Shown: positions 17,701 through 25,920, counted from the stretch's first letter. The stretch is DNA of 64,000 bases from Oxalobacteraceae bacterium OTU3CAMAD1 (GCA_024123915.1 CP099650.1:4588001-4652000); one strand, 5' to 3'. Translations and numbers: made by a program. Notes: a model not told the origin generated them from the letters alone.

Positions 17701-18956
17701 TGCACCGCAACGGCATTCAGGGCGTCCGCTCCCGCGCTGGTCTGGGCCGCCCACGTCGCCCCGCCGTCGGCAGTGGCGATGATCGTGCCGCCGCTGCCGA
17801 CAGCCCAGCCGCGCAGACCGTCGGCAGCGAACGCCGGCGACGAGATGCGCCCGAGCGCGTTGCGTGTCTGTGCCTGCCAACCGACACCGCCGTCATTGGA
17901 ATGGACGATACCCGCCGACCCGGCGATCCAGAGACGGGCACCATCGCCTTGTGCGGCCAACGCATAGATCCTGGAATGGCCCGTGACTGCGGTGTGCGTC
18001 CAAGTCCGTCCCCCATCCCGGGTCGCCGACAGCCGGCCGGCCTGGGTCGTGGCCCAACCATGCTTGCCGTCCTCAAGCATTTCAATATCAGAAAAGACCA
18101 GGTCCGGTTGGCGGTCCACGCGCCGCCAATCGCGGCCACCATCGGTGGCCCAGAACAGGTCGCCCGCTTCGTTGACAATCCAGCCGCGCTTGCCGTCGCG
18201 CAGGAAACGCACCTTGACGAAGGGGAATCGGGTATCGATGTCCATGCCAGAGACGCGCCGCCAGGTGGCGCCGCTGTTATCGGTGGTAAGCAACGTGCCT
18301 CGATCGCCGATGACCCACGCCTTTTCGCCGTCGTCGCTCCAGAAAGCCGATTTCAGCGCATCGTCCCGGCCGGGCCGCCATGAGGTGCTCCAAGTCGGCG
18401 AACGCCAATGCTCGCCGCCATCGTCGCTACTGGCAAAAGCGCCATCGAGACCCACGACCACGCCATGGCGGCCGGCCGGATCGAAGGCGATCGAAGTCCA
18501 CCGCTTGCCCTCCAGCGCAGCCGCCGAGACCGTCGTCCAACGCCGGCCTCCGTCCGTGGTCCGCCGCAGCCCGGCCCCACCCACCGCCCAGCCGAGCCGC
18601 CCGTCCGCACTGAAGGCCAGCGCGTCGACCTGCGTCAGCGCGCTGGCGATCGGCGACCAATCGGCGCCGCCGTTGTCGGTGCCGACCAGGTCGCCGGCCG
18701 TGGAGAGGCCCCATCCCCGGCGGCCATCGCGCAGGAACATGATGAAACGCATCGCGCCGGTATCGGGCAACCGCAGAAAAGCATTGCGTTCCAATGGCGT
18801 CCAGAACGATGTTGGCTTGAACCAATTGATGCCGATGGGCGCGGGAAGTTGACGCATTGCGACCCACGTCGTCGCGGCCAGCCAGACCAGGATGAGCAGG
18901 AACCAGGCATTGAGCTTGTGTCTGGGCTTTCGCGCCGGTGATGGGGGTGTCGCCAT
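14793..18956 (-). CDS. YCF48/BNR beta-propeller fused to a KAP-family P-loop NTPase, membrane protein
   Basis: A 1387-residue fusion. ATG 18956 is preceded by GAGG. Order of parts: membrane helix at 16-34; about 13 repeats of the form GWAVG..G.I..T.DGG..W between about 65 and 650 (YCF48/BNR-like blades, enough for two propellers); helix at about 656-676 (ALWYWVALLPAIVMLRFAL); KAP NTPase with Walker A GDWGTGKSS near 735 and Walker B TIVIDDLDRCRP near 932. Two hydrophobic segments lie between the Walker motifs (about 805-825 and 862-880), as is characteristic of KAP proteins. Further helices are at about 1058-1081 and 1143-1163. Topology suggests a periplasmic propeller and a cytoplasmic ATPase. 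KAP NTPases include phage-exclusion protein PifA. It is convergent with operon A-E. Confidence 0.82.
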   Translation of the reverse strand: MATPPSPARKPRHKLNAWFLLILVWLAATTWVAMRQLPAPIGINWFKPTSFWTPLERNAFLRLPDTGAMRFIMFLRDGRRGWGLSTAGDLVGTDNGGADWSPIASALTQVDALAFSADGRLGWAVGGAGLRRTTDGGRRWTTVSAAALEGKRWTSIAFDPAGRHGVVVGLDGAFASSDDGGEHWRSPTWSTSWRPGRDDALKSAFWSDDGEKAWVIGDRGTLLTTDNSGATWRRVSGMDIDTRFPFVKVRFLRDGKRGWIVNEAGDLFWATDGGRDWRRVDRQPDLVFSDIEMLEDGKHGWATTQAGRLSATRDGGRTWTHTAVTGHSRIYALAAQGDGARLWIAGSAGIVHSNDGGVGWQAQTRNALGRISSPAFAADGLRGWAVGSGGTIIATADGGATWAAQTSAGADALNAVAVHRDGLRGWAVGDNGSIQQTVDGGQRWTRAPVQERTHLIKIVVAKDGLHGVALGQDGPMLLTSDGGTAWRRSSKGLGETVYDLALWEGQKELLWAATLTQRFRSENLGETWHAVPANEFRSPRGIVIDGGRLDPPIRHDVGAGIVVGYPALPRFSADGARGWWTISNRFGSSTIYLSGDGGRDWWSAGLPEGGGPDSPSTAATFLEDGLRGWAMRNGTLHGTTDGGANWREGWAGYRRLPALWYWVALLPAIVMLRFALRRRRSLAGDKSAAGMFVDDDAIAAFEDDRLEFGPLARGLSRFLRNKKTSPPLTLAITGDWGTGKSSLMRLLCADLKRYGQRPIWFNAWHHQKDEQLFSALLGAIRAEAAPSSLKPAGWIFRLKLLWIRSKQHFLLSFILLVLVSSACAFPFRHSVGELLDLLTRLAALPKLLDGSTTAAASGLGVQQLAPLAQVLALCAALAALYKGMKAFGVDPAVMVKGVSEHISLRQASAQNNFRAAFAQQFEEVADALPYRMTIVIDDLDRCRPENILEVLETVNFLTASGKCFVVFGMATSRVAAALGMAFEKIANELAAETATTLDGRQPLPEEAARRRRRAYAHDYLEKLINLEIMVPTRGEIGADTLFSGRAAGDDGGWRQIVQGFATAWPLCLAAAAICLGILIGAMVRMPAPDVTPAAATPAAVASPSAAPSKTALPSAPAQVSAAQAPPVQAKKFQSGQVNPVEFVYGLPLALLAAMSLILLVHGLLRLREQAIEVRDSDDFKKGLKVWTEVAAQHRNTPRAIKRWGNRLRYFAMLQQGSAPEETIGERWRRESHEKLQRLGMRLGISTPGAAAPPPGTHTIIEETRLIAIGAAHEAYGWDWRGKLERASYLDEDDPLRKAMREHPLVTGQPWWPVSDDEAQAFERLLAGIKLPPAGVDASLSATRAHVDADLPSEVPEDFPSGFASETGPVARSASASAEGSSSSLPFA

Positions 18957-19128
18957 GTGCCTGCCTCGGAGAATGGGAAACCGCAGACTGGCGGCATTGG
19001 AGCGAGGGGGCCGCACGAGCCGGAAAATGTTGTTTTAACGACATTAGCATGGGCCATGACAAAAGACAAGGGTTGCCGGGCGTCGATGCCATGAGGCGCG
19101 CCGGCCTGCATCGCGGCGGCATTTGCGC

Positions 19129-20106
19129 TCACGCCTGCTTGTCGACGGGCGGCGCCGTCGCGGGGGACGCCACCGCGCTTGATCGATGCGCGCGGTGGAT
19201 CGCGTACAACGCCAAACCCGCCACGGTGCAGATGCCCGCCATCAGCATGACGAAGCCTTGCGGCGTGACCAACTCCCACAGGGCGCCGGCGAACCCCGAC
19301 AGCAGGTTGCCGGTGAACGAGCAAAAGAACCACGCGGCGATGGTGGTGGCGGCGAAGCGCTTGGGCGCCAGGCTGGCGAACAGACCGAGCCCGACGGGAA
19401 GGATGTACAGCTCGGCCAGCGTGAAGATGCCGAAAAAGGCGATTAGCCACAGCCAGGTGATGGCGTAGCCGCCGGCGCCGCCGACGACGATCAACGCCGC
19501 CAGCATGGCATAGGCGGCGCCGACGCCGATGGCGCCCTTGCTCATGCGCTCGAGCGCCGGCGTCGCCCTGCCCCTGGCCGCGCGGCGGTTCCAGACGCGC
19601 ACCAATATCGGACTGAGCAGGAAGACGAACATCGGATTGAGCGACTGGAACCAGGTGACGGGGATCGTCAGCCCGAACGCCTGGCGTTCCACCGCCGTGT
19701 CGGCCCAGACGGCGAAGGTGTTGCCGGTCTGTTCGTAGGCGACGCGGAACAGCATGACGGCGAGCGCAACGGCGACCAGCATGCGGATGCTGCCGCCGCC
19801 GTCACCCTCCGCCACCGGCGCGTGCCGGTCGCCCGCCCTGGAGGCCTCCACCGGCAGATGCTTGCCGCCCAAAATGTAGCCGAAGATCGGCGTCAGGTAG
19901 ACGCCGGCGGCGTAGGCGCCGAACACGATCGAGGAGAACGCCTGCGTGTAGTGCAGCTCCTTGGTCATATAATAAATTTGCAGCGCGCGCATGCCGAAGA
20001 ACGAGAACTTTTCCCACATCTCGGTCAGGAACAGAATCGTCAGCCCCTTGGGCTGGCTGAACCAGGCGGCCGGCCGGCGGGCGCTGCGGCGCCGAAGAAC
20101 CTCCAA
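19129..20106 (-). pseudogene. POT/PTR2-family transporter lacking its third to sixth membrane helices
   Basis: The translation has the first two helices of a proton-coupled oligopeptide transporter (TEMWEKFSFFGMRALQIYY; FGAYAAGVYLTPIFGYIL). It then jumps at GGKHLP into the region before helix 7 and continues with AYEQTGNTFAVWAD, TWFQSLNPMFVFLLSP and the last helices. At 325 residues it is about 150 short of the family norm, and the missing block is TM3-6. The N-terminus (MEVLRRRSARRP) is not native: it overlaps the end of the upstream GH43 gene in another frame, so a second deletion has joined the two genes around 20080. Transport is unlikely. In an intact locus it might have carried peptides or oligosaccharides. 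Confidence 0.65.
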
Positions 20107-21497
20107 TGGTCGACGTTGAACAACGGCGCCCGGTACTTGCCCTTAAAAACGAAGAACACGTCGTGCACGCCGGTGGCGCCGCCGACCGGCGTCTCGACGG
20201 TGCGCCAGTTCTGCCAGCCGCCCGTGTTCGGCACCGTCAAGGTGCCCAGCAACGGGCCCTGCACGTTGCCGAGCCGGATCTCGATCTGCCCGCCCCTGCC
20301 GCCGCTGGCCACACTGGCGGCGAAGCGCGCCGGCCCGGCCGCGCCGAAATCGACGCCCGCCACCTTGATGTAGGTGCGGTCGACGATGTCGGCCACGTGC
20401 ATGCCGGCGCCCGGCCCCTTTGCCGTGCGCACGCCGGGAGCCCAGTCGAACGGACGGTCCACGTCATGCTTGATGCGCGAGGTCCAGGCGATGGTCTCGG
20501 CCTCGACCCGGTGGTACGGGTCGAGCCGCCCGAGTTGCTCGACGCCGTCCCGGTCCCACCACGGCAGCGCCGGAATGGTGCCGTCGGCGTTGTAGCTGAA
20601 TTTGGCGACCGTGACCGAGCGCCGCTCGCGGTGGACCGGCGACTGCGCGAAGTTCAACTCATAGTGGAAGCCGAAGACATAGGAATTGCCCTTGTAATCG
20701 ATGATGCCGGGATGGTTGCCCGTGGACGCAGCGTTTGCAGCCATGATCGGCCCCTTGTACTGCCACGGCCCCGTCGGCGAAGCACTCATCGCGTAGCCGA
20801 TGCCCTCCGGGCAGCAGGTCGAGGCGTAGGCCATGTAGTAGTGCTTGCCCCGCTTGTAGAACCATGGCCCCTCCTGGTAGTCGGCCGGCCTGCTGTCGCT
20901 TTTGACGATGGGGCCGGAGTACGACACCATGTCCTCGTTGAGCTTGACGTACCAGAGATGCGGATTGCCCCAGTACAGATAGGCCTGGCCGTCGTCGTCG
21001 ATGGCGACCGTCGGGTCAAAGTAGCCCTCGGCCTTGTCGATCAGCGGCTTGCCCAGCGCGTCCTTGAACGGGCCGGCCGGGTTGTCCGCCACCGCCACGG
21101 CGATGACGTTCTTGGGCCAGCCGGCCACGCTGACCGGGGCGTACAGGTAGAACTTGCCGTTGCGCGCGATCACTTGCGGCGCCCAGGCGTCGTTGTCCTG
21201 CACCGCCCACGGGAACGTGGCCAGCGAGGCGACCGCGCCGTGGTCGGTCCAGTTGACCATGTCGGTGGACGAGTACAACAGCCAGTCGCGCATCTTGAAG
21301 TCGCTGGCGTCGTCCTCGTCGTGGCTGGTGTACAGGTAGACCACGCCGTCATGCACCAGCGGCGCCGGGTCGGCCGTGAACCGGGTCTGGACGATGGGGT
21401 TGGCGGCCGTGGCGGGCGGCGTCGCCATGGCCAGCGCCATGAGCAACGCCGCCCGCCACGCTTGCAGGATCGCGCGCGTAACGAAGGTTCGATCCAT
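20040..21497 (-). CDS. Glycoside hydrolase family 43 with C-terminal CBM6-like module, secreted
   Basis: A 485-residue enzyme of the arabinofuranosidase/xylosidase family GH43. ATG 21497 lies one base after the stop of the TonB receptor gene and opens a signal peptide (ALLMALAMATPPATAA). The five-bladed propeller shows the family acids: general base D43 in FTADPAPLV, the pKa-modulating Asp in YFDPTVAIDDDG, and the general acid Glu in YQEGPWFYK. Residues about 345-480 (HRVEAETIAW to FNVDHWRFFG) resemble a CBM6 carbohydrate-binding module. The last residues (AAAPAGRPPGSASPRG) look non-native and run into the deleted transporter gene, so the natural stop was probably lost. Likely substrate is arabinoxylan. 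It is the second gene of the receptor operon. Confidence 0.82.
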   Translation of the reverse strand: MDRTFVTRAILQAWRAALLMALAMATPPATAANPIVQTRFTADPAPLVHDGVVYLYTSHDEDDASDFKMRDWLLYSSTDMVNWTDHGAVASLATFPWAVQDNDAWAPQVIARNGKFYLYAPVSVAGWPKNVIAVAVADNPAGPFKDALGKPLIDKAEGYFDPTVAIDDDGQAYLYWGNPHLWYVKLNEDMVSYSGPIVKSDSRPADYQEGPWFYKRGKHYYMAYASTCCPEGIGYAMSASPTGPWQYKGPIMAANAASTGNHPGIIDYKGNSYVFGFHYELNFAQSPVHRERRSVTVAKFSYNADGTIPALPWWDRDGVEQLGRLDPYHRVEAETIAWTSRIKHDVDRPFDWAPGVRTAKGPGAGMHVADIVDRTYIKVAGVDFGAAGPARFAASVASGGRGGQIEIRLGNVQGPLLGTLTVPNTGGWQNWRTVETPVGGATGVHDVFFVFKGKYRAPLFNVDHWRFFGAAAPAGRPPGSASPRG

Positions 21498-21498
21498 G

Positions 21499-24489
21499 TT
21501 AGAACGCCATCCGCACGCCGGCGCGGTAGGTGCGGCCCACCACGTCATAGATGGCCGGGTTGATGCCGTAGCTCAGGTTGGTCTGCGGCAGCAACACCGG
21601 CGCGCGGTCGGCCAGGTTGTCGATCTTGGCGTAGGCGGTGATTTGCGGCGAGAACTTGTAGGTCGCGCCGAAATCGACGTAGACCGCGCCCGGGATGTGG
21701 TTGTCGTAGATCGTAGGGTGCGCCGCCGTCGGCAGCGGGCAGTTGGTTTGGCACTCGATGTACTCGTTGTTGTACACGCCGGCGCTGATCCAGCGCTGCG
21801 ACAACGTCAGGCCGATCTTGCCATAGTCCCACGACTGCTGCAGCAGCGCCTTCCACTTCGGCGTGCTGCCGAACATGTTGCCGGCGCCCTCGCTCGGTAT
21901 CGTGCCCGGCAGGCCGGGGTCCGACACCGAATGGATCATGCGGCTGGCCAGCCCACGCAGGGTGACCGTGCCAGGCACGCCGTAGTCGCTCAGGTTGGCG
22001 CGGTAGGCGGCCTCGAAGTCGATGCCGCGCGTGTGCAGCGAGGCGAAGTTGAACGCTTGCGCCAAGACGAAATTGGTGCCGGCCGGACCGTTGATCGACA
22101 CGGCCGAGCACACCTGCTGGAAGCCGGCGTAGCACAGGTCGACCTCCTGCTGCGGACCCAGCGAGCTGATCACGTTCTTGACCTTGATGTCGTAGTAGTC
22201 GATCGACAGGTTGAAGTTACGCGCCCAGCTCGGCTGGCTGAGGACCACGCCGAACGAGTTGTTGCGGGCGCTCTCAGGTTTCAGGTCCGGGTTGCCGACG
22301 TTGCGTTGCTGGACCTGGATCGACTGGCCCTGGTTGTTGTTGACCGCTTGGTTGGTGACCGTGGTGGCGGCGAACAGCTCGCTCAGATTGGGCGCACGCA
22401 CATCGGCCGAACTCACCGCGCGCAGGCGCAGGCCGTCGATCGGGGTCTGCCAGGTGGCGCCGAGCTTCCACGCGCGCGCCTTGCCGGCCGTGCTGTACTT
22501 CTCCTCGCGGTCGGCCAGGTTCAGGTTGGCCTCGCCCCAGGTGGCCGATTTCAGGAATGGAATGTTGAACTCGACATACGCTTCCTTGACGTTGAACGAG
22601 CCCTTGCCGTTGTGGTAATTGCCAGCGAACCAGTTGTCGCCGGTGACGGACAAAGTCGGGTCTTGCGGATAGCTGGCGCTGTAAGGCGACTCGTAGGCCA
22701 CGCCCGCGCCGTACGGGTCCCCGTAGACCGAGTATTTCTCGCGCCGCCATTCGGCGCCGAACGCCATCGAGATCGGACCGGCCCAGCCCTCGGCCACCGT
22801 GCCGTTGATGTTAGCGCTAACTACATTTTGACTCGAATCGGTGTGTTGCCTTGGCCCGTTGGACGGCGCGATGTAGTTCCAGGTGGCGGCGTCGATCGAA
22901 TTGTTGCCGAAGATGTTGATCGGCATGCAGCCGGCCGCTCGCGCCGCCGCGCTGCGGCAGACGATCTGTCCGGTGGCGGCGTCGCGCACGCCGTCGATGG
23001 CGAAGTTGTAGCGCGGGTTGAGCGTGATGTCCTGCACGCGCAGCACGGTGGTGTTCTCGCCGTGCTCGGCGTAGGCGTCGTACGACCACTCCTTGCCGAA
23101 TAGCCCGAACTTGCCGTTGGCGCCGACCACGACGCGGCGCTGGGTGCGGGTCGGATGGACATTGATGAACTCGGGGAACTGCGCGTTGGCGGTGCCGACC
23201 GGCATGGTGCCGCCCGGATAGCCCGAGGCGCAACCGGCCGCCACCGAGGCCGGCAGGAAGGCGTTGTCGCACTTGATGGCAAGGTTGCCCTGCTTGGCCG
23301 CGCCCGGGCTCGGCGAGAACACCGACGTCACCTCGGCCCAGTTGCCGGTGACATAGATTTCGTTGTCCGCGTCCAGGTCCCACGACACGCGGGTGTAGGC
23401 CACCTTGCGCTTGAAGTTCATTGCCAGGTTGGTGCCGGCGCCGACGCTGCCCGACAGGTCGCCGCCGACGCAGAAGTTGCCGACGCAGTTGGTGCCGTAC
23501 TGGAACGGATAAGGCGAACCGTCGGCCGCGAACGCCGTGCCGCGCAACGCGCCGCCGGTGATCAGGCCGTATTTGGCGTACTGCTGGTGCTGGGCGTGCA
23601 GGATGCTGGTGTAGCGCGGCAGACCGGCTGCCTGCATGTCCTTGGTCGATTCCTGCAGCGCCGGATTCTTGTACCAGTCGCGCCCGTTCGGGCCGACCTC
23701 GCCGAAGCCGGGCGAATCGATGCCGCCCTGCTTGGTGAATTCGCCGCTGACGGTCACGTGCAGGCGGTCGCCGGCGAAGGCCTTGCCCCAGGCAGCCTGA
23801 ACGGTGCCGTTCTTGTCGTCGCCGTAGGTAGTCATGCCGCCGCCGAGGTGGGCCTTGAAGCCGCTGAATTTCTTGTCGGTGATGAAGTTGACCACGCCGC
23901 CGATGGCGTCCGACCCGTAGGAGGCCGAGGCGCCGCCGGTGACCACGTCGACACGCTTGACCAGCAGTTGCGGGAACTGGCTGACGTCGGTCACGCCGGT
24001 GACGTTGGCGCCGACGACGCGCTGGCCGTCGAGCAGGGTCAGGGTGCGGTTGGTGCCGAGGCCGCGCAGCGACAGCGACGACAACCCCTGCAGGCCGCTC
24101 GAGGTGCTGAAGGTGTTGACCGTGCGGCCGGTGCTGCCCTGCAACGCCGGGAGCTCGGTCAGCGTTTCGAAGATGTTCGGCTTGGCCGCCTTGTCGAGGT
24201 CGGCGCTGGTCAGGCTCGTTGTCGGGGTTGGCTGGTTGAATCCGCGCGCGGCGATGCGCGAGCCGGAAACGACTACCGTGTTTTCCGGGGTGGCGGCGAC
24301 GGGTTCGGGCGCGGCGGGCGTGGCCGGCGTGGCGGCGGCATCGGCCGGCTTGGCCTCGCCGGCGGTGGTAGCGCTAACAGGAGCTTGCGGCTCATTCGGC
24401 GTCTGCTGGGCATGGCCTGGCATGGCGAACATCGCACAGGCCCCTGCGACGGCGAGGTTCATCAAGCTGCGTTGACATGGTGATTTCAT
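21499..24489 (-). CDS. TonB-dependent outer-membrane receptor of the xylan locus
   Basis: A 996-residue receptor with a signal peptide (MNLAVAGACAMFAMPGHAQ), an Ala/Pro-rich spacer, a TonB box-like TVVVSGSRI, a plug domain (SLSLRGLGTNRTLTLLDGQR; GGASASYGSDAIGGVVNF) and a long beta-barrel ending in aromatic RAGVRMAF, as expected for outer-membrane insertion. GGAGAC precedes the ATG by 5 bases. Receptors of this subtype import oligosaccharides in Xanthomonas- and Caulobacter-like bacteria. The GH43 gene follows after one base, so the pair forms an operon. Two perfect or near-perfect operator-like palindromes lie inside the coding region (24366-24379, 22810-22821). The substrate, xylo- or arabinoxylo-oligosaccharide, is inferred from the neighbours. 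Confidence 0.88.
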   Translation of the reverse strand: MKSPCQRSLMNLAVAGACAMFAMPGHAQQTPNEPQAPVSATTAGEAKPADAAATPATPAAPEPVAATPENTVVVSGSRIAARGFNQPTPTTSLTSADLDKAAKPNIFETLTELPALQGSTGRTVNTFSTSSGLQGLSSLSLRGLGTNRTLTLLDGQRVVGANVTGVTDVSQFPQLLVKRVDVVTGGASASYGSDAIGGVVNFITDKKFSGFKAHLGGGMTTYGDDKNGTVQAAWGKAFAGDRLHVTVSGEFTKQGGIDSPGFGEVGPNGRDWYKNPALQESTKDMQAAGLPRYTSILHAQHQQYAKYGLITGGALRGTAFAADGSPYPFQYGTNCVGNFCVGGDLSGSVGAGTNLAMNFKRKVAYTRVSWDLDADNEIYVTGNWAEVTSVFSPSPGAAKQGNLAIKCDNAFLPASVAAGCASGYPGGTMPVGTANAQFPEFINVHPTRTQRRVVVGANGKFGLFGKEWSYDAYAEHGENTTVLRVQDITLNPRYNFAIDGVRDAATGQIVCRSAAARAAGCMPINIFGNNSIDAATWNYIAPSNGPRQHTDSSQNVVSANINGTVAEGWAGPISMAFGAEWRREKYSVYGDPYGAGVAYESPYSASYPQDPTLSVTGDNWFAGNYHNGKGSFNVKEAYVEFNIPFLKSATWGEANLNLADREEKYSTAGKARAWKLGATWQTPIDGLRLRAVSSADVRAPNLSELFAATTVTNQAVNNNQGQSIQVQQRNVGNPDLKPESARNNSFGVVLSQPSWARNFNLSIDYYDIKVKNVISSLGPQQEVDLCYAGFQQVCSAVSINGPAGTNFVLAQAFNFASLHTRGIDFEAAYRANLSDYGVPGTVTLRGLASRMIHSVSDPGLPGTIPSEGAGNMFGSTPKWKALLQQSWDYGKIGLTLSQRWISAGVYNNEYIECQTNCPLPTAAHPTIYDNHIPGAVYVDFGATYKFSPQITAYAKIDNLADRAPVLLPQTNLSYGINPAIYDVVGRTYRAGVRMAF
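22810..22821. promoter_or_regulatory. Perfect XylR/LacI-type palindrome inside the receptor gene
   Basis: GTTAGCGCTAAC is a perfect 12-base palindrome, identical in core to the other operator-like sites of the locus. It encodes part of VVSANI in the barrel region, far from any start, so it may be chance or a roadblock or looping site. Confidence 0.35.
24366..24379. promoter_or_regulatory. Xyl-box-like operator in the first codons of the receptor gene
   Basis: TGGTAGCGCTAACA matches, as I recall it, the 14-base xyl-box bound by the LacI-type regulator XylR in Xanthomonas xylan genes. It lies about 110 bases inside the TonB receptor gene, close enough to the start to act as a downstream operator. 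No regulator gene is in the window. Confidence 0.5.
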
Positions 24490-24814
24490 TTGGTCTCCAT
24501 CTATTTTTTTTAGTGTGGTCGTGGTGTGGGCGATCGGCTTGGCCGCCCTGCTTCCAAACTGCTGGTGTCGTCGTTGGTCACCTCCGTGGCATGTGTCGTT
24601 TAGTAAAACACTTGAAATAACTGACTAACAAATTGAATGTAGCGATCTGATTATCGAATAACCAATAACTTTTTATTCGTTATCGATGTCCAAAACGATA
24701 TCACCCCGCATCACTCCCATAGAACGTTATCGATAAAATGATAAGCGCTAACATCGCGCGGCATGTGGCGCACGGCGAGGCCGACTGTGGTCAGGCGGCC
24801 ACGCAGAGGCGTTT
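24490..24814. promoter_or_regulatory. Control region of the receptor operon with operator palindromes
   Basis: A gene-free, AT-rich stretch of 325 bases between the hydrolase and the receptor, both on the minus strand. It carries ATAAGCGCTAACAT at 24741-24754, a near-palindromic XylR/LacI-type site. Nearby are TTATCGATAA near 24727-24736, GTTATCGAT near 24680 and GATTATCGAA near 24649, a second recurring motif that may bind another regulator. No confident -35/-10 pair was fixed. The receptor ribosome site GGAGAC lies at its left end. Confidence 0.55.
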
Positions 24815-25750
24815 TTAACGCGGTTTGAGGTAACCATGCATGCCCAGCCAACGCGCGAACCCGTCGAACCATCCGGTGCTGGTCGTGGTCTTCTGGTACA
24901 TCCCGAATCCATGGCCGCCCTGCTCGTAGAGGTGGAACTCCACGGGGCGCTTGGCGCCGCGCCAGCTGTCGATCAGGCCGAAGCCGGCGTTGGCGAAGAA
25001 CGGATCGTCCGCCGCAAGCGCGACGAACAGCGGCGGCGCGTCGGACGGCACGGCCGCCGCCATCGCTGATACCGGTCCGTAGATATTGGCGATGAATGCC
25101 GGCTTGGCGTCCTGCCCGTGCAACGCGGTCGCCATGGTCAGCATGGCACCTGCGGAGAAGCCGAGCATGCCGACGCGGTCGGGGTCCACATGCCATGCCT
25201 TGGCGCGCGCGCGCACCAGCGCGAACGCGGCGCGGGCGTCGGCGATCTGCGGCGCATGGGCGGTTGCGGGATCTTGCGGGGCGGGCGGACGCTTGGCTGT
25301 GGCCGAAAACATCTCCGCCATCGAGCGCTCGAAGCCGGCCATGTCCGCCGGCGTCTGGTTCAGGCGGTACTTCAGCACGAACGCCGCCACGCCTTTGTCC
25401 GCCAGCGCCCTGGCGACCGCCCAGCCCTCGTTATCCATCGACAGCGTGCGGAAACCGCCGCCCGGCGCGACGATGACGGCGGCGCCGGTCGCCTTCGCCG
25501 CAGGCGGCAGGACCGGCGTCAGCGTGGCGACCGTGACGTTGCGCGCGAACACGCTGCCGTACTGACGATGCCAGCTTTCCGGCGCCGCCGCGCCGGGAAG
25601 GACGCCCGTGTCCAGCGTGATCGCGTCGGGCTGGGCGGGGGCCGGGATGGGCGTCATGTCGCCCTCGCCCGCCAGCACGTTGGCGGCCACCGAGCTGGCC
25701 AGTATCGCCGTCCACACTACTCGGGTTTTCAATTGTTTTACCAAGGTCAT
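24815..25750 (-). CDS. Secreted alpha/beta hydrolase, acetyl-xylan-esterase-like
   Basis: A 311-residue protein. ATG 25750 follows GGAGA and begins a signal peptide (VVWTAILASSVAANVLAGEG). It has the alpha/beta-hydrolase fold: an oxyanion segment VIVAPGGGF, nucleophile elbow GFSAG, a probable acid Asp in ALAADDPFF and the catalytic His in GGHGFGMY. This architecture (PGGG and GFSAG) is that of the esterase/lipase group that includes acetyl xylan esterases and enzymes often labelled endo-xylanase in error. The context of two GH43 enzymes and a sugar receptor favours deacetylation of xylan. It is divergent from the second GH43 gene, sharing a 170-base control region with an operator-like site. 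Confidence 0.78.
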   Translation of the reverse strand: MTLVKQLKTRVVWTAILASSVAANVLAGEGDMTPIPAPAQPDAITLDTGVLPGAAAPESWHRQYGSVFARNVTVATLTPVLPPAAKATGAAVIVAPGGGFRTLSMDNEGWAVARALADKGVAAFVLKYRLNQTPADMAGFERSMAEMFSATAKRPPAPQDPATAHAPQIADARAAFALVRARAKAWHVDPDRVGMLGFSAGAMLTMATALHGQDAKPAFIANIYGPVSAMAAAVPSDAPPLFVALAADDPFFANAGFGLIDSWRGAKRPVEFHLYEQGGHGFGMYQKTTTSTGWFDGFARWLGMHGYLKPR

Positions 25751-25848
25751 TTGCCGTCTCCATATGGGTTCCGGACAGCGCGATCCGCGATCCGGAAATA
25801 TTGTTGGACATCCTATGCCACCACAAGTTACCATAAATGCACGCCAAT

Positions 25849-25863
25849 GTTAGCGCATATCAT
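25849..25863. promoter_or_regulatory. Probable XylR/LacI-type operator between divergent xylan genes
   Basis: TGTTAGCGCATATCA has a perfect left half and a partly conserved right half of the TGTTAGCGCTAACA palindrome seen elsewhere in the locus. It lies between the hydrolase (minus strand) and the second GH43 gene (plus strand), where one regulator could control both. Confidence 0.45.
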
Positions 25864-25920
25864 TTGATGTTAGGGAATGATTACGGTAGCTGTGCGAAAA
25901 CAAAAATAGTGGAGACAACG

